From Ancylomarina sp. 16SWW S1-10-2 (GTDB lineage Bacteria; Bacteroidota; Bacteroidia; Bacteroidales; Marinifilaceae), in contig NZ_SADB01000007.1 in NCBI RefSeq assembly GCF_009669305.1, positions 62,001 to 126,000 on the forward strand: a stretch of 64,000 nt of DNA, in the 5' to 3' direction. The position numbers and the translations under genes are program-made. Below, in pieces: positions 56,099 to 63,093 of this stretch (positions are counted from its first letter, which is position 1; each line of letters begins with the position of its first letter). The notes beneath the pieces were generated by a model. That model searched no databases. It worked only from the letters and a program-made list of their open reading frames with translations, and was not told where the DNA came from.

Positions 56099-56875
56099 TT
56101 AACATTTTATTAGTTGGGTTCCACTATACTCATCCTTTGATATTACAAGAAGGTCGCCAATGATCACTTTTACGCCTTTGTCAAATGCTCTAAAGGCATT
56201 TTCAGTCTTTGGCAACATACCGTTACTTATTGTACCATTAGCTTTCATTTCCTGATACATGTTTTGATCTAAAGATTTTAGAAAACTCATATCATCATCA
56301 GGATTAATCAAAACACCTGATTTTTCAAATGAATAAATCAATTTGACTTGATAATTTTCACTCAATGCAATAGCTAATTCTGTTACAACCGTATCGGCAT
56401 TGGTATTTAAAAGTTGTCCTTTTCCATCATGAGTAATGGCAGATAAGACTAAAACCTTATTTTGATCGATATAATTTACCAAAGCCTCTGTATTCACTTT
56501 AATTACATCGCCAACAAACCCGTAATCAATACTCTCATGTTGTCGTTTTTCAGCTAGAATCAAATTATCGTCTGCACCACAAAGTCCTATAGCTTGTTGA
56601 TTCATAGCTTGTAAACCAGCTACTATTTTTTTGTTGATTAGTCCTGCATAAACCATACTAACAACTTTAAGTGTTTCGGCATTGGTTATTCGACGTCCAT
56701 CAATCATAGGAGAATCAATTCCCAACTGTTTAGCCATTTCACTAGCCAACTTACCACCGCCATGTACCAAAAGTTTTGCACCTTTAATTTTTGCAAAGGC
56801 TTTAAGACATTCTGCTAACTTACTTTCATCATCAATTAGATTGCCTCCAATTTTTACCAGCGTTAAGTCCTTCAT
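56099..56875 (-). CDS. argB: Acetylglutamate kinase
   Basis: ArgB phosphorylates N-acylglutamate. The 258-residue amino-acid-kinase fold shows LVKIGGNLID (phosphate loop), LLVHGGGKLASEMAKQLG, RRITNAETLKVVSM, and GLCGADDNLI. In Bacteroides-type pathways the acyl group may be succinyl. ATG 56875 lies one base after the argD TGA (56877-56879), indicating coupling; the longer start at 56908 overlaps argD and adds nothing family-like. Confidence 0.94.
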   Translation of the reverse strand: MKDLTLVKIGGNLIDDESKLAECLKAFAKIKGAKLLVHGGGKLASEMAKQLGIDSPMIDGRRITNAETLKVVSMVYAGLINKKIVAGLQAMNQQAIGLCGADDNLILAEKRQHESIDYGFVGDVIKVNTEALVNYIDQNKVLVLSAITHDGKGQLLNTNADTVVTELAIALSENYQVKLIYSFEKSGVLINPDDDMSFLKSLDQNMYQEMKANGTISNGMLPKTENAFRAFDKGVKVIIGDLLVISKDEYSGTQLIKC

Positions 56876-56876
56876 A

Positions 56877-58004
56877 TCAATTACTTTTAATAACAGATGA
56901 AAAATCACTAATAAATGTTTTTGCTTCAGCCATAGTTAATGTCAATGGAGGTAATAATCTCAACGTATTTTCTCCAGACATACCTGTGAAATAAGATTTA
57001 TCGAATAGAAGTGCTGATTTTACTTTTGTTCTATTTTTCAAATCAATTCCTATCATCAATCCTTTTGCTCTTACTGCATCTGCACCGACTATGTTCTTAA
57101 TTTCATTTTCAAGATACTTACCTACTTTTTTTGCATTCTCAAGAAGATTTTCTTCTTTTATCACTTCTAAAACTGCAATTCCAGCAGCACATCCCAAATG
57201 ATTTCCACCAAAGGTTGTTCCTAAAAGTCCAGATTTGCCTTCTATCTTCGGATTAATTAACACGCCACCAAGAGGAAATCCATTTCCCATACCCTTAGCC
57301 GTTGTAATAATATCGGCCTTAATATTGGCATATTGATGAGCAAAAAACTCACCTGTTCTTCCATAACCCGACTGAACTTCATCAATGATTAATATCGCAT
57401 TGTATTTATGACAAAGACTTTCTGCATCTTTAAAGAAAGATGTTTCTGGCAGAACAACCCCATTAACACCTTGTATACCTTCCATGATAAATGCCGCAGT
57501 ATCGCCTAGTTCGAGCTCTTTTTTCAAAGCTGCAGTATCATTCATCTCAATAAAAACCACATTATGCTTCACATTAAAACTTGAAGCCAATTTTGGATTA
57601 TCGGTAACAGCTAAAGCACCACCAGTTCTTCCATGAAAAGAACCTTTTATGGCAATTACCTTAGATTTACCTGTATGAAAAGCAGCTAATTTTAAAGCAT
57701 TCTCATTTGCTTCGGCACCCGAATTACATAAAAACAAATTGTAATCGACGTAACCCGAAAGCTCTCCCAATTTCTCTGCTAACTGATCTTGCAGTTTGTT
57801 CTCAACCACATTTGAGTAAAAGCCTAGACATCTCATCTGATTTTCAAGACGAAATAGGTAATGAGGATGAGAGTGTCCAATGGAAATCACACCGTGACCT
57901 CCATAAAAATCTTTATATTCTTTTCCGTTAGCATCAGCAAGGACAATGCCCTCACCCGAAACTAAGTTTATATCGTATTTTGTATATGTATTGAATAATT
58001 GCAT
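56877..58004 (-). CDS. argD: Acetylornithine aminotransferase
   Basis: This 375-residue class III PLP aminotransferase carries out the transamination step of arginine synthesis. It shows FYGGHGVISIGHSHP, LCNSGAEANENALKLA, FHGRTGGALAVT, LIIDEVQSGYGRTGEFFA, and the PLP-binding Lys in TTAKGMGNGFPLGG. It starts 91 bases after argC. Confidence 0.95.
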   Translation of the reverse strand: MQLFNTYTKYDINLVSGEGIVLADANGKEYKDFYGGHGVISIGHSHPHYLFRLENQMRCLGFYSNVVENKLQDQLAEKLGELSGYVDYNLFLCNSGAEANENALKLAAFHTGKSKVIAIKGSFHGRTGGALAVTDNPKLASSFNVKHNVVFIEMNDTAALKKELELGDTAAFIMEGIQGVNGVVLPETSFFKDAESLCHKYNAILIIDEVQSGYGRTGEFFAHQYANIKADIITTAKGMGNGFPLGGVLINPKIEGKSGLLGTTFGGNHLGCAAGIAVLEVIKEENLLENAKKVGKYLENEIKNIVGADAVRAKGLMIGIDLKNRTKVKSALLFDKSYFTGMSGENTLRLLPPLTLTMAEAKTFISDFSSVIKSN

Positions 58005-58095
58005 TGCATATCTTATTTAAAAATTGAGACCGATGAGTAAGAGATTTGAATGGCGTAGAAACCTCAAGTCATCAATCTCAATTCAGAATTTATAA

Positions 58096-59061
58096 TTAAA
58101 AAGCCACTGGTTTTAGTCTTAAACCTGCATCTTCGGGTAATCCAAACATGATATTCATATTTTGAACTGCCTGTCCTGACGCTCCCTTTAAGAGATTATC
58201 TATACTTGAAACGATCAAAAGCTTATCACCATGTTTTTCTAAGTGCAACAAACACTTATTTGTATTAACGGCTTGCTTCACATCTATATTTTCATCGCTT
58301 ATAACGACAAAAGGATGATCCAAGTAATAGTTTTGATAATGAACCATGGCTTCGATTAAACTCCACTCACAAGTGGTATAAACAGATGCCAATATACCTC
58401 GAGAAAAATTACCTCGAACGGGTATAAAATTTACTGCTTTCGTAAAATTCTGTTGCAAATGATTCAAACTCTCTTTTATCTCAGCTAAATGCTGATGTTC
58501 AAAGGCTTTATATATCGATACGTTATTGTTCTTCCACGAAAAATGAGACGTATTTGTTGCAGCTTGACCAGCACCTGTTGATCCTGTAATAGCTGTTACG
58601 TGTACTTCATCTTTTAATGCTTGATGCTTTGCCAATGGCAAAAGAGCTAACTCAATTGTCGTTGCAAAACAGCCTGGATTTGCAATATATTTAGCATTAG
58701 CTATGGCTTTTTTATTCAATTCTGGCAGACCATAAACAAACTTGTTCTGATCATCATCCAATCTAAAGTCCATACTTAAATCAATGACCTTTAAATTTTC
58801 AGGTAAATTATTCTCTTCGAAAAAACTTATGCTTTTTCCATGACCCGAGCAAAGAAAGATGACATCAACACTTGAAAAATCTGCTTTAGAAAAATGTAAT
58901 AAACAATCACCTAACAAATCTTTATGTACTTTACTTACCAACTGACCATCGTGACTGCTCGATTGAACAAATACAATATTAGCCTCAGGATGCCAAAGCA
59001 AGAGTCTTAACAACTCTCCAGCGGTATATCCCGCTCCTCCTATGATTCCTATATTTATCAT
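58096..59061 (-). CDS. argC: N-acetyl-gamma-glutamyl-phosphate reductase
   Basis: ArgC reduces acylglutamyl phosphate to the semialdehyde. The 321-residue protein has NIGIIGGAGYTAGELLRLL (NADP site), catalytic Cys in NPGCFATT, and GSTGAGQAAT. ATG 59061 follows the argG stop by one base and fits the family start; the longer frame from 59073 overlaps argG. Confidence 0.95.
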   Translation of the reverse strand: MINIGIIGGAGYTAGELLRLLLWHPEANIVFVQSSSHDGQLVSKVHKDLLGDCLLHFSKADFSSVDVIFLCSGHGKSISFFEENNLPENLKVIDLSMDFRLDDDQNKFVYGLPELNKKAIANAKYIANPGCFATTIELALLPLAKHQALKDEVHVTAITGSTGAGQAATNTSHFSWKNNNVSIYKAFEHQHLAEIKESLNHLQQNFTKAVNFIPVRGNFSRGILASVYTTCEWSLIEAMVHYQNYYLDHPFVVISDENIDVKQAVNTNKCLLHLEKHGDKLLIVSSIDNLLKGASGQAVQNMNIMFGLPEDAGLRLKPVAF

Positions 59062-59062
59062 A

Positions 59063-60262
59063 CTATTGTCCATTTACAGTGTAATAAATCTTCATAGAGT
59101 TGGCTAAAATTGTTGTGAATCCTTTCACATCATCGGCTGTCCAACCTACATTTTTCTCTCCATATTGTCCAAAAGCATCAGTCATTAAATCATGTTCTGA
59201 ATTCACGCCAATCATCTGATAATACTTAGGATAAAGCATCAGTTTTACTTCTCCTGATACCATTTTTTGAGAATCTTCAAGAAAACATTCGATATTTCTC
59301 ATTAATGGCTCTAAATATTGAGCTTCATGTAAAAGCATACCGTAAAAATCACCTAGTTGATCTTTCCAATGTATTTGCCATTTACTTAAACAATGTTTCT
59401 CAAGCATTTCGTGTGCTTTTAGAATCAAAACTGGTGCAGCGGCTTCGAAAGCAACTCGACCTTTTGTTCCAAGAATGGTATCGCCGATATGCATATCTCT
59501 ACCTATTCCGTAGGCAGATCCTAATTTTTCAATGGTTTTAATAGCATCTATAGGATTCTCAAATGTCTGTCCATTTACCGAAGTCAATTCTCCTTTTTCA
59601 AAACCAATACTAAGCTCACTTGGTTCAGTTTGTGTTACTTGTGAAGGATATGCTTCTTCAGGAATAGTTTGATCAGAAACTAACGTTTCTTTTCCACCTA
59701 TACTAGTTCCCCAAATACCTGCATTTATCGAGTAAGCCATTTTTTCGAAAGCAGCATCAATACCATGATCTTTTAGATATTGAATTTCTTCAGCTCTGCT
59801 TAACTCTAAATCTCTGGTTGGGGTAATAATTTTAGCATTGGGAGCCATAATTTGAAAAATCAAGTCAAATCTAATTTGATCATTCCCTGCTCCTGTACTA
59901 CCATGTGCAATAAAATCTGCTCCTATTTTGTGAGCATATTGCGCAATTGCCATGGCTTGAAAAGCTCTCTCCGAGCTTACTGATAAAGGGTAGCAATTGT
60001 TCTTTAGAACATTTCCCATAATCAAATACTTGATACATTTTTCGTAATATTCGCCTGTTATATCAATGCTGGTATGCTCAACCACACCTAGTTTCTTGGT
60101 TTTATTTTCAATGGTAGCTAGTTCTTCGTCACTAAATCCACCTGTATTTCCCAATACGGTATAAACCTTCATGCCTAAATCCTTTGAAAGATGAAGTGCA
60201 CAATATGTTGTATCTAATCCACCACTATATGCTAAAACGACTTTTTTATCTTTTGTTATCAT
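59063..60262 (-). CDS. argG: Argininosuccinate synthase
   Basis: ArgG joins citrulline and aspartate using ATP. The 399-residue protein has VVLAYSGGLDTTYC (PP-loop), FIAHGSTGAGNDQIRFD, and INAGIWGTSIGG. It lies 33 bases after the GNAT gene and one base before argC, making the operon compact here. Confidence 0.95.
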   Translation of the reverse strand: MITKDKKVVLAYSGGLDTTYCALHLSKDLGMKVYTVLGNTGGFSDEELATIENKTKKLGVVEHTSIDITGEYYEKCIKYLIMGNVLKNNCYPLSVSSERAFQAMAIAQYAHKIGADFIAHGSTGAGNDQIRFDLIFQIMAPNAKIITPTRDLELSRAEEIQYLKDHGIDAAFEKMAYSINAGIWGTSIGGKETLVSDQTIPEEAYPSQVTQTEPSELSIGFEKGELTSVNGQTFENPIDAIKTIEKLGSAYGIGRDMHIGDTILGTKGRVAFEAAAPVLILKAHEMLEKHCLSKWQIHWKDQLGDFYGMLLHEAQYLEPLMRNIECFLEDSQKMVSGEVKLMLYPKYYQMIGVNSEHDLMTDAFGQYGEKNVGWTADDVKGFTTILANSMKIYYTVNGQ

Positions 60263-60295
60263 GATTTTGTTTTTTTGCTTTTGTTTTTACTAAAA

Positions 60296-60859
60296 TTATT
60301 TTTGAGTTTTTTCCGGATCGCACAACATGCCTGTACACAAACACATTTTGTGATTGGTTCTTTGAAGAATGTCATAGTTCACGCATGAAGCACATCCTTG
60401 CCAGAAAGTTTGATCTGTGGTGAGTTCCGAAAAAGTAACGGGCTTGTAACCCAAGTCTGAATTAATTTTCATGACTGCCAAGCTGGTAGTTAATCCAAAG
60501 AGTTTTGCTTTGGGGTAACGCTTTCTTGATAAGTGATAAGCTTTCTCCTTAATTTGCTTGGCCAAACCAACGTAACGGTAGTCCGGATGGACTATAAGAC
60601 CCGAGTTGGCTACATATAACTCATGCTCCCAGGTTTCGATATAACAAAAACCGATAACCTTATCACCTGAAAAGGCAATAATCGATTTTCCTTCCTGAAG
60701 TTTTTGAGCAATGTATAAGGGATTTCTTTTGGCTATCCCTGTTCCTCTAATTTTAGCAGCTGTTTCAATCATCTCGCAAATCTCAGATGCATACTTAGTG
60801 TGTATAACACCCGATTCGATAACAACGATTTCTTGTTTTGTATCTACAGTAGTTTCCAT
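60296..60859 (-). CDS. GNAT acetyltransferase with Cys-rich tail, candidate acylglutamate synthase
   Basis: This 187-residue GNAT protein is the first structural gene of the arginine operon. The acyl-CoA-binding segment is near 'NSGLIVHPDYRYVGLAKQIKEKA', followed by 'AKLFGLTTSLAVMKINSDLGYKPV'. The C-terminus carries a cysteine cluster: CASC, then CLCTGMLC. No other ArgA or ArgJ gene is in the cluster, so this is the best local candidate for making N-acetyl- or N-succinylglutamate. That role is inferred from position. The Cys tail could bind zinc or sense redox state. Confidence 0.75.
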   Translation of the reverse strand: METTVDTKQEIVVIESGVIHTKYASEICEMIETAAKIRGTGIAKRNPLYIAQKLQEGKSIIAFSGDKVIGFCYIETWEHELYVANSGLIVHPDYRYVGLAKQIKEKAYHLSRKRYPKAKLFGLTTSLAVMKINSDLGYKPVTFSELTTDQTFWQGCASCVNYDILQRTNHKMCLCTGMLCDPEKTQK

Positions 60860-60873
60860 TTCTTCTTAATTTG

Positions 60874-61014
60874 CTAGGTTTCCCAAAATAAAGCTACGCC
60901 TGTCAGGCTTAACCATTTGTTATTAATATCAATATAAAAGCTCTCCTTCAAGCCATTTGTTAGCTTGCTTTGTCGGAGCCTTAGCCGATTTTCTCTGTTT
61001 AAAAATGCATTCAT
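60874..61014 (-). CDS. Candidate fourth arginine leader peptide (46 codons)
   Basis: ATG 61014 opens a 46-codon frame ending 15 bases before the GNAT start. Residues 7-14 read RENRLRLR, with Arg codons AGA, CGG, AGG and CGA. A hairpin with stems CTCC/GGAG and CAAGC/GCTTG (60941-60980), followed by TTTTATATT, overlaps the frame just after the Arg codons. It resembles the three modules upstream but is longer and its hairpin is weaker, so it may be a fourth attenuator or a translational coupler. Confidence 0.45.
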   Translation of the reverse strand: MNAFLNRENRLRLRQSKLTNGLKESFYIDINNKWLSLTGVALFWET

Positions 61015-61086
61015 CTTGATTAAATTTTATGTTGATATATTCTTTAATTTTATTCAAATCTGCGCCTTTTAGCAGTTATAGGGTAC

Positions 61087-61116
61087 AAAAAAAGCCCACC
61101 GTGATCGACGGCAAGC
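61087..61116 (-). terminator. Attenuator terminator T3
   Basis: On the minus strand GCTTGCCGT pairs with ACGGTGGGC (three G-U pairs) around CGATC, followed by seven T residues. It begins 14 bases after the stop of leader ORF 3 and lies upstream of all arg structural genes. Confidence 0.8.
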
Positions 61117-61129
61117 TTATATATTCTAT

Positions 61130-61222
61130 TTAAGTTAATAGTATATCAGACTCACTCGACCCTTCTGGATAGCAGTTCGAACGCAAATGGCGTCGGCTTA
61201 CTGTATAGATAGTTGTTGGCAT
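61130..61222 (-). CDS. Arginine leader peptide 3 (30 residues)
   Basis: ATG 61222 to TAA 61130. The start is MPTTIYTVS and residues 10-14 are RRHLR, with codons CGA, CGC and CGT (61181-61195). It is followed after 13 bases by terminator T3. A run of Arg codons in a short ORF before a terminator is the hallmark of translation-coupled attenuation. No Shine-Dalgarno site is evident, as is usual in Bacteroidota. Confidence 0.7.
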   Translation of the reverse strand: MPTTIYTVSRRHLRSNCYPEGSSESDILLT

Positions 61223-61263
61223 ATGAGAGTCTGTTATAAATTAATTTTCAATAAAAAAAGTTC

Positions 61264-61298
61264 AAAAAAAAAGGGCTTAACGTTCAAACGTTAAGCCC
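61264..61298 (-). terminator. Attenuator terminator T2
   Basis: GGGCTTAACGTT (61273-61284) pairs perfectly with AACGTTAAGCCC (61287-61298); the tip opens to a 4-base loop. On the minus strand it runs into nine T residues. This is the strongest terminator of the leader, 15 bases past the stop of leader ORF 2. Confidence 0.95.
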
Positions 61299-61313
61299 TA
61301 TAAAATATCATGG

Positions 61314-61400
61314 TCAATTTTGACAACACAATAACGAGGATCCTACCGCTTTCTTTGAAAGTGCGCTTCGTCTTCGTCGAATGTTGAAAAATTGGTTCAT
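61314..61400 (-). CDS. Arginine leader peptide 2 (28 residues)
   Basis: ATG 61400 to TGA 61314, starting MNQFFNIRRRRSALSKK. Four consecutive Arg codons (CGA CGA AGA CGA) occupy 61368-61379. Immediately downstream an internal hairpin, CTTTC-AAA-GAAAG, could be the pause or protector structure. Terminator T2 follows the stop. Confidence 0.8.
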   Translation of the reverse strand: MNQFFNIRRRRSALSKKAVGSSLLCCQN

Positions 61401-61448
61401 TATCTTCTGTATTATTGATTTGTATTCTACTATTTACTGTATGGACAT

Positions 61449-61480
61449 AAAAAAAGCCTTCCGATATAAAGGAAAGCCGG
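61449..61480 (-). terminator. Attenuator terminator T1
   Basis: On the minus strand GCTTTCC (61477-61471) pairs with GGAAGGC (61462-61456) with one G-U pair and loop TTTATATC, followed by seven T residues. It lies 30 bases past the stop of leader ORF 1. Confidence 0.85.
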
Positions 61481-61509
61481 GAAAATAATCCACAAACAAT
61501 GCTTCCTTA

Positions 61510-61560
61510 TTAATTTAATAAGAATCTGCGTCGTCGTCGAATTATCATTTTTGTAGCCAT
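61510..61560 (-). CDS. Arginine leader peptide 1 (16 residues)
   Basis: ATG 61560 to TAA 61510 encodes MATKMIIRRRRRFLLN: five consecutive Arg codons (CGA CGA CGA CGC AGA, 61525-61539) in a 16-residue peptide. The sequence right after the Arg codons, TTCTTATTAA, can pair with TTAATAAGGAA (61513-61503). AAGGAAGC (61508-61501) can instead pair with GCTTTCCTT, the 5' arm of T1. These are the alternative structures expected of a classical amino-acid attenuator. Confidence 0.85.
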   Translation of the reverse strand: MATKMIIRRRRRFLLN

Positions 61561-61583
61561 GCTTTTTACTTTTTTTGTTGAGT

Positions 61584-61617
61584 CAAATATAGAGATATTT
61601 TTTTGAATAATCCAAAC
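61584..61617 (-). promoter_or_regulatory. Predicted promoter of the arginine operon leader
   Basis: On the minus strand TATATTTG (61591-61584) matches TAnnTTTG, and TTTGG (61616-61612) lies 20 bases upstream, matching the TTTG -33 element and its usual spacing. The predicted start at about 61577 is some 17 bases before leader ORF 1. This fits a leader transcript that covers all the attenuator modules. Confidence 0.75.
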
Positions 61618-61835
61618 AGACTTATTTCGAAAAGTCTACGCAAAGGGTTTCGTTAATTCTAAATAACACACTGTATAGTCAGTAAATTAAGGCATCTTTA
61701 TTTATATTTAACATTACTTAAAAAATATGAATTAAGCCTTTTTATTCTTGTTTGCATTAGATATTAAGTCTATTTTTTCGAGAAATTATTATCAAAACAA
61801 CTTCAAAAGCTAAGTAGATCTTAAAAATCATCATA

Positions 61836-61866
61836 AAAAAAGCTCCACTTAAAAGTGGAGCTTTAA
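61836..61866 (-). terminator. Terminator of the J-domain/KTSC gene
   Basis: AAAGCTCCACTT (61839-61850) pairs perfectly with AAGTGGAGCTTT (61853-61864). On the minus strand it runs into TTTTTTTATG. It is 24 bases past the stop at 61888. Confidence 0.95.
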
Positions 61867-61887
61867 TATGATCTTATACATGTAGAA

Positions 61888-62349
61888 TTAAGCGACTACA
61901 GCTTCCTCAACTGTTGCTTTTTTCGATTTACGATACGTAAATGAGTTAAAAATGTTTCTCTTAGCAAAACGAGCTTGCTTATCAGAATTAATCAGCTTTT
62001 GAAATAGAGCCTTATTCACACCATAGTATTCGTAAGCAGATCCATCTAAAAAGATAACTTCAAGCAATAAACCTTTATGCTTAAAATCAGCAATACCAAC
62101 CTTAGTTGTAACATGCTCGTATTCTTCTAAGTTAGCTGCTTTAGTTTCAGGAGCAATACCTACCAAAAAATGATAAGCATCAATAATCTGACGGCTTTTT
62201 AATTCAGCCTCTTCAAACAATTCATGTCCTTCAGGAAATTTATCGGTATGCCATTCTTTAACCAAGTTTCTGTAGGTCTTTTTTAATTGTTTAAGATCAG
62301 TATCTTGATCAACATTAAACAATTTTTTGTATTCATTAATACGTTTCAT
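61888..62349 (-). CDS. J-domain-like and KTSC-domain protein
   Basis: This 153-residue protein has an N-terminal J-domain-like segment (YKKLFNVDQDTDLKQLKKTYRNLVKEWHTDKFPEG), where HTD replaces the canonical HPD motif. It is followed by a KTSC domain (residues about 90-145: LLLEVIFLDGSAYEYYGVNKALFQKLINS, then FNSFTYRK). KTSC proteins are often linked to RNA or nucleic-acid binding. With an altered HPD, stimulation of DnaK is doubtful. It has its own terminator. Confidence 0.75.
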   Translation of the reverse strand: MKRINEYKKLFNVDQDTDLKQLKKTYRNLVKEWHTDKFPEGHELFEEAELKSRQIIDAYHFLVGIAPETKAANLEEYEHVTTKVGIADFKHKGLLLEVIFLDGSAYEYYGVNKALFQKLINSDKQARFAKRNIFNSFTYRKSKKATVEEAVVA

Positions 62350-62596
62350 AAATGCTTCCTTTGTAAATTTCCTTTGTAATGCTCAGGTGTTTTTTAACCT
62401 TACACCCATGCTTAGTTTTTTCCAAAACAGCCGCAAAAATATACATTTTAAAGTTTGTAATACGATCTATTTATACTTTTCTCCTTTTTTATTTTTTTCT
62501 ATTCAAATAAACTAGCCACAATACCACCGTTTAAGGAGCTCAACAAATAAGATTTACTTGCTTTGTCACAATACCAAACCCCTAAAACCACAGAAG

Positions 62597-62770
62597 GGGG
62601 ACTTGATGTAAAAATACTTTGAGGGTCTCACTCCTTTTGTGAGGCTCTCAGTAAATTTGGATCAATACCTAGTCAGACCCTGACATTTACAGCTTGCTTA
62701 TAGTCAGAGCCTGACAGAACAAAACTTGAGGGTCTCACTCTTTTTGTGAGGCCCTCAATAATTTGGAAAA
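62597..62770. repeat. Palindromic repeat cluster, right copy A
   Basis: Three modules in a row: hairpin GAGGGTCTCAC/GTGAGGCTCTC (62622-62650), a GTCAGACCCTGAC..GTCAGAGCCTGAC pair of arms around ATTTACAGCTTGCTTATA (62674-62718), and a second GAGGGTCTCAC hairpin (62730-62759). The first hairpin is preceded by GGGGACTTGATGTAAAAATACTT-type sequence shared with 62999-63020. The reverse complement of this set lies at 1-90. Confidence 0.8.
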
Positions 62771-62939
62771 ATACATCTAACCATTCTACTACAGCAAAGC
62801 TGACAAAATAAACACCTTCAGGATTATGAAATTTATAATTAAGACTCATATTATCATAGTCTTATTTATACCTACTCAAAAATTCGCCCCTTATGGCTAC
62901 TCCTCTATTTATATACCTAGCTCATTGTATTTAAACCAC

Positions 62940-63058
62940 ACTATGGAATCGTGCGGCAGCGGGGTTTCACCGAGTTCCGTTACGCTACAGTTCCCTAAAG
63001 GGGACTTGACATGAAAATACTTTGAGGGTCTCACTCTTTTTGTGAGGCTCTCAATAAT
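62940..63058. repeat. Palindromic repeat cluster, right copy B
   Basis: TTCCCTAAAGGGGACTTGA (62990-63008) contains the palindrome TCCCTAAAGGGGA and leads into AAAATACTTTGAGGGTCTCAC..TTGTGAGGCTCTCA (63015-63054), nearly identical to 62609-62652. The preceding GCGGCAGCGGGGTTTCACCG stretch is markedly more GC-rich than its surroundings. A 62-codon frame crossing this region is probably not a gene. Confidence 0.75.
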
Positions 63059-63093
63059 TGTTTACTTTCGAGTACATATTTTATTAACTTCGC

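Noticed and set aside
62826-63014. A 62-codon plus-strand frame
   Set aside because: It runs across the repeat cluster and its C-terminal part is made of repeat sequence. No promoter or domain supports it.
62597-63058. CRISPR array
   Set aside because: The repeats are few, irregularly spaced, of mixed modules and themselves palindromic, with no uniform spacers or cas genes.
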